This document shows, piece after piece, positions 44,701-51,733 of a DNA stretch of 64,000 nt (the first letter of the stretch is position 1; each line of letters starts with the position of its first letter). The position numbers and the translations under genes are program-made. Origin of the DNA: a bacterium HR21 (GTDB taxonomy: Bacteria; Bacteroidota; Ignavibacteria; Kapaibacteriales; HRBIN21); the NCBI GenBank assembly GCA_002898295.1, contig BEHX01000002.1, positions 62,001-126,000 on the forward strand, given 5' to 3'. The notes beneath the pieces were generated by a model. That model ran no database searches and had not been told where the DNA came from. It was given only the letters and a program-made list of their open reading frames with translations.

Positions 44701-45320
44701 TTGACTGGGCGCCCCCGGAAGACAATTTGCCCCTGGGTGACATTGACACTGCCGCCGCCGACACGCCGCCACGCCGTCTGGTTGATGTTCGGATCGCTTC
44801 CGGCAAACTCTAACCGCGCTGCCTTATACATGATTGCCTTGCCCGGCGGCAGGTTCTGCAGCCGCGGGTCTGCCCCAAGGCTTACAAGGAAGATCTCACC
44901 ATACTTTGCAGGATCAATGGTCGGATCTCCAATGATACTGCTCTGCGCAGCATCCCGGAAGTAGTTTAGGTCAGCATACCCTGTGTAACCACACGGATTG
45001 AAAGGATCCACAGGGTTGCATCCACCCGGGTACTGAACGTACGTTGCCGAGACATAGCCATCGGCAATGATACGCCCCCCCACTGAGTCAATGATGCGTC
45101 CATTCGGCAGGAATTCCACCGTGGTACCAGGCTCAATGAGGAGTGTCCCGGCAACCATGAGCGTCCCGCTGATGCGGTAGAGCGTATCCTTGAGGAAGAT
45201 GCGCACTTCGTTCGGCGCAATGCGCCCACTGACTTCCTTGACCGGCAATTGGGCATAGCCAATTGCAACCGCTGCGAGCAGTCCCACAACGGTTCCATAC
45301 AGGCGCAACCACCGTTCCAT
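38742..45320 (-). CDS. Giant secreted beta-helix protein with Ig-like repeats and T9SS sorting domain
   Basis: A 2192-residue protein. After a signal peptide (MERWLRLYGTVVGLLAAVAI...) comes a long right-handed beta-helix region (about 50-1000) with about a dozen GGA-type turns (GGAVYIAG, GGALYVGG, GGAIYVSA, GGAIYVAA, GGAIFSG), as in polymorphic outer-membrane proteins. Beta-sandwich segments follow, including an He_PIG-like one (PRWLKIDPVSGLLYGTPG) and a NHPPRL-type Ig repeat. An ELPPxPP module (coded near 39400-39610) precedes a T9SS type A domain (TPNPFGASTNIRF, YDALGKKVATLL, ending VLVR). An adhesin or surface-layer role is inferred. The ATG at 45320 has GGAGGA upstream. Confidence 0.82.
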   Translation of the reverse strand: MERWLRLYGTVVGLLAAVAIGYAQLPVKEVSGRIAPNEVRIFLKDTLYRISGTLMVAGTLLIEPGTTVEFLPNGRIIDSVGGRIIADGYVSATYVQYPGGCNPVDPFNPCGYTGYADLNYFRDAAQSSIIGDPTIDPAKYGEIFLVSLGADPRLQNLPPGKAIMYKAARLEFAGSDPNINQTAWRRVGGGSVNVTQGQIVFRGRPVNNFSREWGHIIVLPGARAAFFRNVVFENFRKDTTVDRFPIYQPNTGAVAALNAQLLQQTNGSGGVITTFSSRTWLLLCEFRNNMARYRGGAVQFLQAPVGTGVYPTPDISGLPNYGAINPYLTDQATATPISQAVKAIDQVYSSNPEPLSNADRQAYDDGRLALLLGRVRYLTFTGNRVLLSAVSLQQIAPGVWAIVDDVNNPAPLEPQAWKNQAYGGAVYIAGRTQLEVGLGMNDYQAPNVYDYAFFDGNSASNLQNNPNTGGARGGALYVGGGTSVTVRGRFISNQTSVPFFSDPNQVGALSQGGAIYVSADAGRLQVRGRQGGEARQETYFVGNQSGRGGAIYVAAGSIDTRPSPVIGGSDALIDTRNYGYNIKFRNNRAVDHGGAIFSGKNFTVYGAGGTVGPLSLYGGNYPVEFDNNTAGFSGGAIAVHLPGGLPIERRYIRLVRATFTNNIVGQVQSGYEAQVRGGGAVYTLNADLNVVKGTEFRANKAYNGNGGAVCIVHPQTSSHRFFLTDVDNITVLPSGVATAFSSRDDIFTWDPAAPVPDVRMLTRFLDNEAIPNMAQMGSGTTQIGDIRRTHPGTTLRENGTGLGGALFILDEVSLDRAGRTDSIFFNRVRIQGNRAYTGAAVYSDNYNLQLVFTRSLITNNVATSDVGAQQNAITGPLVQGTNIASSDLAGAILYGDVVGPLPYAAYHWAANSIYDNSARFLIRLPDYPDTKGGRAGTGVGMGGVDTLRGNYWGRTEANVVTILPVSGRVQETFFIAGDGTRQLGFVRGGTGKNQGPFESRHLYTYTPIPVLNAGDENTPDPSSIPERLLMQGLIYDIFDKGTDIKTADYSERRMAPIEDFAVGIPKTLRTYTDPTLPSYRKYVRRWARDPFEAARDPNVAALQTEIRSPKHPIGYPLFLEAQADYTGTAELNNNDPRAINETVFFVINTSTGDYIRVNLRQTSPTSEIFRARVELVPDSVNRRPQDRRTIEGLANIGTNLGAILAALRRAPDVEDLAALQGRKYEGFVSELGGPGFGYMNRVFPADGAINPQKVTVFAGERYSALPVRVGDVIAVVSRTVLWQGTVADAINGALIFEVGATVDPPVFTGNKVELENITPPELRNMIFLMEDISYPRPPTGPGRDSIFTITAIDSNLFYDPRSVLFPDRYPQLAYFWSVPPGSGLSYWLQADTLPATYGPYYGARGYIVLKGRPTNPFVVPGGEVVTVAVRNYPPGARTVDSLKAAGLSDSVIAKYIYLYPPYFNAQAYDGSNARFLQQDTVGYDNLAATTVTYQFRIFVIDSTPQFTGFDVACERGGLWLANLTDSLRFKVDVNTDDELEDAEAGARGWDFRYGRTTYGFASINLREVPPDTVIEPATQVRPVWMRNQYLRRYDNSGQPDPLAIDFSLRGQLNVRIDSATAWQLLTPPSQHHGALNTDTVVSIVVNDGHGGVNYLTRRVLVNVAPVIVTSTLPDAIEDQDYNPTLLDSSRRIVVYDPNFGQAHQFELIYPGDPRDFVPRDPCFPEAGAWDLRDKKTTPRWLKIDPVSGLLYGTPGVYDAPRQEKVTVLVTDEFGLTHVKVIDLNVRAVNHPPRLAQLPAVKCVELGKPYIDTIAVIDRDLLRQEPPDALEQLSVEVIEPAGMQVVPATISGPQSSDTVRVVISTPALNATPGPDGKITVRVRVTDRQGAQHEVTYKLNVSDPTDFVVPMRITNRFGAFQVLEWGTAPFATTGDDPNRGGIGKLDSNYCEYELPPIPPNDVFDARWTVASTNGTVRNIFPRAVQGVEGMSIYKGRFQAGSVTGNASEAYPVRITWNSQDVPDRTDAQRNPAGSTWYIRDGASNGNIFSFNMRTGEGHSIPAVTLERNGDSLSVVIYTDAVTNFIIVYDWISNVSEPPVASAGPVQLFGNTPNPFGASTNIRFRLTEPATVRLEVYDALGKKVATLLEGFYPANEYTVPWNGTSTDGVELPSGVYYYRITVGGTTVVQPMVLVR

Positions 45321-45382
45321 GATTCCTCCACCTGCTAAAAACCACTTGTTCTGCAACGCCATGAGAAGCTTGGACTCCTGTA

Positions 45383-46117
45383 TTACTCAACTACTATGCC
45401 AAGGCGGGCAAGCCCCGCTTTCGCCTCATTCGCGAAGTCGGAGAACTCATTCTCCGTGAGAATCTGCCGGTAGAGCTGGGCGGCTTTCTGGGCATTGCCA
45501 GCCAGCTCGTAGCAATACGCAGCGAAGAAGCGGTACCGCTCTGCCATCCCGATAGGGGTTCCTACCAGAGCGGCACGCTCGTACAGCTGAGCCGCTTCTG
45601 CTAGTTTCCCTTCTTCCTCTCGGCAGGCGGCCAGTCCTGCATACGCTCCTACCTGAACAAGCGGAGCTTCGGACGCTGCTGCCAGCTTGAAATACGGTTC
45701 TGCCTTTGCGATCTGTCCGAGGAGGAGATACGCGCTGCCAGCATAAAACGCTGCAACCTTTCCGGATGGAGTTCCACCGTACTCTTCAACAATTGCCAGC
45801 AAGCCCCGAACTGGCTCCCCCCGGATGGTTTTCGTCGTGTCGCCGAAGAGCGCACGCTCGTAGTCGCCGTTATCGTAGTAGGTATACACCCGCGACAGCC
45901 ACAGCGCTGCTTCCTCAGCGCGCTTCTGCTGCGAGAGATGCCAATAGAGAAGCCCACCGGCAAGTACAAGCACTCCTGCTCCAATCCCGAGGAGCAGTCG
46001 TTGATGACGAAGAGCCCACTGTTGCACACGCTCTATCCCCTTGACAGGTGGAAGGGGAAACACCGACGGGGTTTCACGCTGCTCCTGCCCAACCAGCTGC
46101 TCAGTCTGCTTTTCCAT
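45383..46117 (-). CDS. Membrane-anchored TPR protein
   Basis: A 244-residue protein with a short cytoplasmic N-terminus, one membrane segment (about 45-65; LLLGIGAGVLVLAGGLLYW) and a region of tetratricopeptide-like helices (YDNGDYERALFGD, GQIAKAEPYFKLA, EGKLAEAAQLYERAA, GNAQKAAQLYRQIL). The topology resembles YfgM/BamD-like helpers that attend periplasmic cargo or envelope assembly. The gene lies 17 bases after tRNA-Arg and 62 bases before the giant T9SS protein, so a role in exporting that cargo is possible but unproven. Confidence 0.75.
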   Translation of the reverse strand: MEKQTEQLVGQEQRETPSVFPLPPVKGIERVQQWALRHQRLLLGIGAGVLVLAGGLLYWHLSQQKRAEEAALWLSRVYTYYDNGDYERALFGDTTKTIRGEPVRGLLAIVEEYGGTPSGKVAAFYAGSAYLLLGQIAKAEPYFKLAAASEAPLVQVGAYAGLAACREEEGKLAEAAQLYERAALVGTPIGMAERYRFFAAYCYELAGNAQKAAQLYRQILTENEFSDFANEAKAGLARLGIVVE

Positions 46118-46134
46118 TCCTCTCCCCACTGTTG

Positions 46135-46208
46135 TGCGCCCGGAGGGGCTCGAACCCCCAACCTTTGGAACCGGAATCCAACGCTCTATCCAGTTGAGCT
46201 ACGGGCGC
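46135..46208 (-). tRNA. tRNA-Arg (anticodon CCG)
   Basis: The minus strand folds as a full cloverleaf: acceptor GCGCCCG with CGGGCGC, D-arm GCTC...GAGC, anticodon stem TTGGA/TCCAA around the loop TTCCGGT (anticodon CCG, reading CGG), and T-arm with loop TTCGAGC. The discriminator is A; the CCA tail is not encoded. It has its own TAATTTTG element 21 bases upstream, and the TPR gene follows 17 bases downstream. Confidence 0.96.
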
Positions 46209-46228
46209 AAGGTCCCGCTTTGGCAGCA

Positions 46229-46236
46229 CAAAATTA
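46229..46236 (-). promoter_or_regulatory. TAATTTTG -7 promoter element of tRNA-Arg and the genes after it
   Basis: An exact TAATTTTG on the minus strand, 21 bases before the mature 5' end of tRNA-Arg. Because a tRNA end is precisely known, this is the best calibration of the promoter pattern in the window. Confidence 0.75.
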
Positions 46237-46279
46237 CGGAGAACTCGGGGACCCCCCACAGTACCAGCATTGGCGGTAC

Positions 46280-46320
46280 AGTGTATCATTTGTGTCACAG
46301 TGTTCCACCGACGATACACT
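46280..46320 (-). terminator. Inverted repeat after the 2-oxoacid dehydrogenase gene
   Basis: AGTGTATC (46280-46287) and GATACACT (46313-46320) are exact 8-base complements with a 25-base spacer, 11 bases after the dehydrogenase stop. A second small repeat (GTACC/GGTAC, 46261-46279) adjoins it. It may be a weak terminator or an operator; there is no clear T-run. This 95-base gap up to the tRNA promoter holds nothing else recognised. Confidence 0.3.
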
Positions 46321-46331
46321 CCGGAGCCCCC

Positions 46332-48455
46332 TCAGTAACGCACCAGCTTGCGGATTGCTTCCGCGATCTCCCCTGGCTGCAACATGATGGCTTGCTCCAA
46401 CGGCTTGGCAAAGCCAATGGGGCAGTCGCGCGAGCCCAACCGCACTACCGGCGCGTCCAGGTAGTGGAACGCCTCTTCCGCAATGACCGCGGCGACCTCC
46501 CCTCCGAAACCACCGGTCCGCTTGTCCTCATGTGCTACGATGACTCGGCTGGTGCGCCGCACCGACTCGATAACCGTTTTCTTATCCCACGGCGCCAGTG
46601 AGCGCAGGTCTACTACCTCGACCGAGATTCCTTCTTTGGACACCTCCTCAGCGGCCTGGAGCGCCCAGTGGACCGCGGTTCCGTAGGCAACCACGGTAAC
46701 ATCGGTACCTGAGCGTCGGATCTTCGCTTTCCCAAACGGGATGATGAAGTCGTCAGGCGGTTTTGAAGCTGCCGCGGGGCGATAGTTGTAGAGGAACTTC
46801 GGCTCCAGGAATACCGTCACCCCACGGGAACGCATGGCGTTGCGCAGCAAGCCTATGGCATCATCCGCAAAGGCAGGGTAGACAATCCGAATCCCCGGCA
46901 AGGTCACCAGCGCCCCTTCGATGCTCTGGGAGTGATAGAGTCCGCCTTGGATGTAGTCCCCGCTCGGGATGCGGATGACGATGTTGGGCACGTACTGTCC
47001 CTTCGTTCGCCAATACTCATGGGAGCATTCCACCAGCTGGTCCATTGCTGGCCAGAAGTAGTCGGCAAACTCGGCGCCTTCAACCACAACCCAAATGTCC
47101 TCCCGATAGCGGCAAAAGCCATTCGCTGTGCCGAGGATGAAGTTTTCGGCAATAGGAGCATTGAATACCCGGTCGTTCCCGAATTCCTGCAGCATCCCTT
47201 TTGTGACGTTGAACACCCCGCCCTTGTCCTTCGAGGCAACGTCCTGTCCCCAGAGGAAAGTGTTCGGATTGCGGCGGAATTCTTCCTTGAGCGTGATATT
47301 GATAGCCTCCCGCAGCGTCAATTGCGGCTGGCTTGGGTCATTCTGGTACCGCTCCTCGGAACGGTCTTCGTAGCCGACGTACGGCTCAGGCAGAATGTAC
47401 AGCGACCAGGAGTTCGGGTCGGGATCCGGAGCCGCCTCTGCCCGTGCCGCTGCCTCGCGAATGGTACGCTCGTTATCCTCTTCCAGCGCTCGAATCTCCT
47501 CCTCTGTTGCCAGCCCGTACTCGAGCAACGTTCGGCGGAACCGCGGGAGAGGATCCCGCCGCCTGACCTCTTCGAGCTCCTCCGGGCTGCGATAGAGGCG
47601 ATGGTCGTCCGAGTTCGAGTGGGAGCCAATGCGGTCACAATCAGCGTGGACCATCGCCGGACCAGCTCCGGAGAGCACGTACTGGCGCGCTTCCTGCATT
47701 GCCCGGTAGGAGTCGAAGGGGTTCCGCCCATCGCATTTGATGATCTTCAGATGGCGGAACCCGACGAAGTTATCAGACACGTCCGGGTTGGCTGTCTGCT
47801 CCGTGACCGGGACAGAGATGCCGTAGCGATTGTTCTGGATAACGAAGATGACCGGAAGTTGCTCTCTCGAGGCTCCATTGACCGCCTCGTAGAAAAAGCC
47901 CTCCGAGCAGGCAGAATCCCCACCGGAGTAAATCGCGATTTCATCACCACCGTACTTCTTGATTGCCCGGGCAACCCCAACAGCATGCTGCGCGTGATTG
48001 CCGGTGGTGGAGGAAACGTTCTGGATCCGGATGGCGGGCTTTGCAAAGTGATTGCTCATGTGACGCCCACCGCTAGCGACATCGGTATCCTTGCTCAGTC
48101 CGTTGAGGATGATTTCCTCCGGCGTGACACCTGCCGCCAGGCACGTGAGCAAGTCACGGTAGTACGGGAAGAGGAAATCCTTCCCCGGGCGGAATGTGAC
48201 ACCGATTGCGAGCTGGATACCGTCGTGTCCGGCAAACGGGGCATGGTACGACCAGCCCTTGCCGATACGCAAGTAGTACTGCGCCCGTTCATCCAGACGG
48301 CGCCCTAGATGCACGAGCTTGTACCACTTGAGCACCGTCTCCCGGTCAAATCCCGTTGGGTCAAAGGGACCGTAGGGATCGGCAACCGGTGTTGGGCGGG
48401 CAACTGTCCGGGCATTGCGGGAAGCTTTCGGTTTCGGCATCTTCGTCCTGGGCAT
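46332..48455 (-). CDS. 2-oxoacid dehydrogenase E1, fused alpha-beta (probably 2-oxoisovalerate dehydrogenase)
   Basis: A 707-residue fusion. The alpha half (about 35-370) carries the thiamine-diphosphate motif from GDS (179-181) to NN (208-209). The beta half starts near 380 (LTLREAINITLKEEF, VVDLRSLAPWD). Such fused E1 proteins of Bacteroidota/Chlorobiota act on branched-chain 2-oxoacids or pyruvate. The aminotransferase IlvE gene just upstream, 3 bases away, favours branched-chain substrates and iso-acyl-CoA supply for branched fatty acids. E2 and E3 are not in the window. Start 48455 (MPRTKMPKPK) or the second ATG at 48440 are both possible. Confidence 0.88.
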   Translation of the reverse strand: MPRTKMPKPKASRNARTVARPTPVADPYGPFDPTGFDRETVLKWYKLVHLGRRLDERAQYYLRIGKGWSYHAPFAGHDGIQLAIGVTFRPGKDFLFPYYRDLLTCLAAGVTPEEIILNGLSKDTDVASGGRHMSNHFAKPAIRIQNVSSTTGNHAQHAVGVARAIKKYGGDEIAIYSGGDSACSEGFFYEAVNGASREQLPVIFVIQNNRYGISVPVTEQTANPDVSDNFVGFRHLKIIKCDGRNPFDSYRAMQEARQYVLSGAGPAMVHADCDRIGSHSNSDDHRLYRSPEELEEVRRRDPLPRFRRTLLEYGLATEEEIRALEEDNERTIREAAARAEAAPDPDPNSWSLYILPEPYVGYEDRSEERYQNDPSQPQLTLREAINITLKEEFRRNPNTFLWGQDVASKDKGGVFNVTKGMLQEFGNDRVFNAPIAENFILGTANGFCRYREDIWVVVEGAEFADYFWPAMDQLVECSHEYWRTKGQYVPNIVIRIPSGDYIQGGLYHSQSIEGALVTLPGIRIVYPAFADDAIGLLRNAMRSRGVTVFLEPKFLYNYRPAAASKPPDDFIIPFGKAKIRRSGTDVTVVAYGTAVHWALQAAEEVSKEGISVEVVDLRSLAPWDKKTVIESVRRTSRVIVAHEDKRTGGFGGEVAAVIAEEAFHYLDAPVVRLGSRDCPIGFAKPLEQAIMLQPGEIAEAIRKLVRY

Positions 48456-48458
48456 GGG

Positions 48459-49451
48459 CTAGCGCGGACGGAAAGCTGTGACACTTTTCCTTACGGAACG
48501 CGCTTGCTGGAAGCGCGGAGAAGACGTGCGTGCCGGCACAAAGGTGAGCCAGCCATAGGGATCTTCTGCTTCACGGACAACCCGGGCGAACCGGTGCTGC
48601 ATCAGGCGCGTTATTGGACCTGGCTTGCCCGAGCCGACCGGAATGCCATCAACGGAACGGATCGGAACAATCCCCGCGGCCGTTCCGGTAAAGAAAAGCT
48701 CGTCAGCCGCGTAGAGCATGCCCCGAGGAATGGCTGTTTCGACAACTGCAATACCTTCCTCGCGGGCAAAGGTCAAGACCGTCTGTCGGGTAACCCCTGG
48801 CAAAATCGAAGCAGATAGCGGCGGCGTGTAGAGCACCCCATCGAGCACCAAGAAGACATTCTCCCCGCTGCCTTCGCTGACCATGCCGAAGATGTCCAGA
48901 CTAATGCCCTCGGCATATCCGTGGCGCGCCGCTTCAATGCGAATAAGCTGGGAGTTCAGGTAATTGCCCCCGGCTTTTGCCATTGCTGGCATCGTATTGC
49001 TGGCAATCCGATGCCAGGAACTCACCCCCACGTCTACTCCGTACTCTGTTGCTTCGGCTCCCAAGTATGCGCCCCACTCCCACGCCGCCACGGCAACTTC
49101 CACCGGACACGCAAAGGGATATACCCCGAGGTCCCCGTAGCCCCGGTACACGATGGGGCGGATATAGCACTCCTGGAGCTCATTGCGGGCAATGAGCTCG
49201 ACACATACTCGGGCAAGCTCGTCAAGACCGTAGGGTAGCTCCGTATGGTACATCCGCACGGAGCGCTCCAGTCGGTGCAAATGGTCGTGGAGCCGGAAAA
49301 TTGCCGTCCCTCGCCGCGTTGCATAGGCGCGAATCCCTTCAAACCAGCTCGACCCGTAGTGGATGACATGGGAGAGGATGTGGATCCGTGCCTGCTGCCA
49401 GCGCACAAAGCGCCCGTTCATCCAGATGTAGCGGGACGGTTTCAGCGGCAT
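48459..49451 (-). CDS. ilvE: Branched-chain amino acid aminotransferase
   Basis: A 330-residue fold-type IV PLP enzyme. Lys159 (AMAKAGGNYL) would bind PLP, and the EGSGENVF and FFTGTAAGIVP blocks match BCAT. It interconverts Leu, Ile and Val with their 2-oxoacids. It sits 4 bases after gatB and 3 bases before the fused E1, which would take those 2-oxoacids on. The basic C-terminal 25 residues are longer than usual. Confidence 0.92.
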   Translation of the reverse strand: MPLKPSRYIWMNGRFVRWQQARIHILSHVIHYGSSWFEGIRAYATRRGTAIFRLHDHLHRLERSVRMYHTELPYGLDELARVCVELIARNELQECYIRPIVYRGYGDLGVYPFACPVEVAVAAWEWGAYLGAEATEYGVDVGVSSWHRIASNTMPAMAKAGGNYLNSQLIRIEAARHGYAEGISLDIFGMVSEGSGENVFLVLDGVLYTPPLSASILPGVTRQTVLTFAREEGIAVVETAIPRGMLYAADELFFTGTAAGIVPIRSVDGIPVGSGKPGPITRLMQHRFARVVREAEDPYGWLTFVPARTSSPRFQQARSVRKSVTAFRPR

Positions 49452-49455
49452 GGCT

Positions 49456-50925
49456 CTACCCGAGTGTTGAACTTTCTTGTTTCTGGAGGCGCTCTTGCAG
49501 CAACTGCGTGACGAGTTTCGGATTGGCTCGCCCTTGTGAGCGCTGGAGCACTTGTCCGACGAGGAACCCTAAGACATTGGTGCGCCCGCCCCGGTACTTG
49601 GCAACTGCATCAGGGTGTTCGGCAAGGACGCTCTCCACCAGCTGGCTCAGCCAGGCTGTGTCAGAGACCTGGACGAGATTGCGCTCCTGCACAATAGTGC
49701 GTGGCGACTTCCCTGTCTCCACCGCTTCCGCAAAGACGTCCTTAGCGATGCGGCTACTGATAGTGCCCTCAGCGTATAGCTCCACAAGGTCTGCCAGATG
49801 CTCGGCAGGAAGCGGGATGTTCGATGGCTCTTCAGGTTTTTCTAACAGGCGGAGGACCTCCGTCATAATCCAGTTGCTGACGAGCTTGTAGCGTTCGATG
49901 CTCGGCTGACGCAGTGCCGCACAACACGCTTCGAAGTAGTCTGCCACGGCACGCTCCTCACAGAGAACCCCGGCATCGTAGGCAGGCAAGCCATACTGCG
50001 CCATGAAGCGCTGTTTGCGCTGGAGCGGGAGTTCGGGTAATTGTGCCCGTACCTGTTCGAGCCACTCCTGGGTCACGACAACCGGCACCAGATCAGGCTC
50101 GGGGAAGTACCGGTAATCGTGCGCCTGTTCCTTGGTCCGCATCGGGCGAGTTTCCTGCCGAACGGCATCCCAGAGGCGGGTCTCGGGCTGAATCTGCCCG
50201 CCCGCTTCCAGCACCGCAATCTGGCGCTGAATCTCGTACTCGAGCGCCCTTTCGAGATTGCGGAAGCTGTTGAGGTTCTTCACTTCTGTCTTCGTCCCCA
50301 GGCGTTCTTCCCCCCGACGCCGCACCGAAACATTTGCATCACAGCGCAACGACCCCTCTTCGAGATTCCCGTCGCAGATGCCCAAGTATCGGACCAGACG
50401 CCGAATTTGCCGCATGTAGTGGTACGCCTCCCGCGGAGAACGCAGGTCGGGTTTGCTGACAATTTCGATGAGCGGAACTCCACATCGGTTCAAATCAACA
50501 AGGGTATCCACATCGAGGTCATGGATAGACTTGCCGGCGTCTTCTTCCATATGGATTCGGGCAATCCCCACACGTTTGAGGCTCCCGTCATCGAGCTCAA
50601 TGTCAATCCAGCCGTCTGTACAGATAGGCTCCTCATACTGCGAAATCTGATACCCCTTCGGCAAGTCGGGGTAGAAGTAGTTCTTCCGGGCAAAGAGTGA
50701 GCGCAGCCGAATACGGCAATTGGTTGCTAGCCCGATCCGGAGGGTAAACTCCACAACCTGGCGATTCAAGACAGGAAGCGCTCCGGGATGCCCCAAGCAC
50801 ACTGGACACGTGTTCGTGTTCGGCGGTGCTCCAAACTCTGTGGAGCATCCGCAGAAGGCTTTCGTACGAGTCTTGAGCTGCGCGTGGACCTCCAAGCCAA
50901 TGATGGCTTCGTACTCCGGATGCAT
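49456..50925 (-). CDS. gatB: Asp/Glu-tRNA amidotransferase subunit B
   Basis: A 489-residue GatB (EAIIGLEVHAQLKTRTKAFC, YPDLPKGYQISQYE, VEFTLRIGLATNC) with the C-terminal YqeY-like tail. It binds the mischarged tRNA, activates it with ATP and receives ammonia from GatA, whose gene is about 35 kb away. Zinc-site cysteines are visible near the N-terminus (FCGCS and TCPVCLG). The ATG at 50925 has GGAGGAG at good spacing, 25 bases after a TAACTTTG promoter element; an upstream in-frame ATG at 50952 would overlap that element. Confidence 0.95.
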   Translation of the reverse strand: MHPEYEAIIGLEVHAQLKTRTKAFCGCSTEFGAPPNTNTCPVCLGHPGALPVLNRQVVEFTLRIGLATNCRIRLRSLFARKNYFYPDLPKGYQISQYEEPICTDGWIDIELDDGSLKRVGIARIHMEEDAGKSIHDLDVDTLVDLNRCGVPLIEIVSKPDLRSPREAYHYMRQIRRLVRYLGICDGNLEEGSLRCDANVSVRRRGEERLGTKTEVKNLNSFRNLERALEYEIQRQIAVLEAGGQIQPETRLWDAVRQETRPMRTKEQAHDYRYFPEPDLVPVVVTQEWLEQVRAQLPELPLQRKQRFMAQYGLPAYDAGVLCEERAVADYFEACCAALRQPSIERYKLVSNWIMTEVLRLLEKPEEPSNIPLPAEHLADLVELYAEGTISSRIAKDVFAEAVETGKSPRTIVQERNLVQVSDTAWLSQLVESVLAEHPDAVAKYRGGRTNVLGFLVGQVLQRSQGRANPKLVTQLLQERLQKQESSTLG

Positions 50926-50949
50926 CACCACGTCTCCTCCAGTTTTGAG

Positions 50950-50957
50950 CAAAGTTA
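50950..50957 (-). promoter_or_regulatory. TAACTTTG -7 promoter element of gatB-ilvE-E1
   Basis: TAACTTTG on the minus strand matches TAnnTTTG, 25 bases before the gatB ATG. It is in the 100-base divergent gap shared with the phosphatase gene; no matching element was found for the phosphatase. Confidence 0.6.
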
Positions 50958-51025
50958 CTGAAAAGCCCGCGGAACAACCGTTGTCTTTCGTCTCTGCACA
51001 ATGCTATACCGCTCTCGGAAGCACC

Positions 51026-51721
51026 ATGTCCCAGAGTATCCGCAGCTTCGCTATCGGAGACGTTCACGGCTGTATCCGCACGCTGGAAACTCTCCTCTGG
51101 CAGCGCCTTGCGATCACGCCGGCAGACCAGCTCTACTTCCTCGGGGATTACATTGACCGAGGTCCGAATCCAAAAGCCGTGGTAGACCTCTTGCAAGAGC
51201 TCCGCCGCGCAGGCTACGCCCTCATTGCACTCCGTGGGAACCACGAACAACTTCTCCTCGATTCGCTCTCCTCGGAGGAAATGTTCGAGCTCTGGCTCCT
51301 CAACGGTGCGGCAGCCACCCTGCGAAGTTTCGGGGTTCGCTATCCCAAGCAGCTCCCAGAATCGTACATAGACTTCTTCGCCGCGCTTCCCCTCTACGCC
51401 GAGACAGATAAAGCTGTCTTAGTCCACGCTGGGCTGAACTTTGCCGCTGCCGATCCATTCTCGGACACGGAAGCCATGCTCTGGGACCGCAGCTTTTCCG
51501 CCAGACCAGAGCGCATCGGAGGGCGCCGCCTCATTGTCGGACACACTCCGCTGCCGCTCACAGTCATTCGCGAGAGCCTCCACTGGAACAAAGTGTTCCT
51601 GGACGGCGGGTGTGTCTACGGGCGGGCTTCTGGATACGGCTACCTTTGTGCTCTGGAGCTCTCCAGTTGGGAGCTTATTGCCCAACCTAACGTCGAGACA
51701 CGAATGGTTGCCCTATCGTAG
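51026..51721 (+). CDS. PPP-family metallophosphatase (Ser/Thr phosphatase or diadenosine tetraphosphatase type)
   Basis: A 231-residue calcineurin-like phosphatase. The PPP motifs are GDVHG (11-15), GDYIDRG (40-46), GNHE (71-74), VHAGL and GHTP. Bacterial members dephosphorylate proteins or hydrolyse Ap4A; the substrate cannot be fixed from sequence. It lies 12 bases before thpR on the same strand. The ATG at 51026 starts the conserved domain. Confidence 0.88.
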   Translation: MSQSIRSFAIGDVHGCIRTLETLLWQRLAITPADQLYFLGDYIDRGPNPKAVVDLLQELRRAGYALIALRGNHEQLLLDSLSSEEMFELWLLNGAAATLRSFGVRYPKQLPESYIDFFAALPLYAETDKAVLVHAGLNFAAADPFSDTEAMLWDRSFSARPERIGGRRLIVGHTPLPLTVIRESLHWNKVFLDGGCVYGRASGYGYLCALELSSWELIAQPNVETRMVALS

Positions 51722-51733
51722 GTGCCCGCAAGC

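Noticed and set aside
46932-48308. 458-codon open frame on the plus strand
   Set aside because: It is antisense to the fused E1 gene with complete thiamine-diphosphate motifs; it is a reading-frame shadow.
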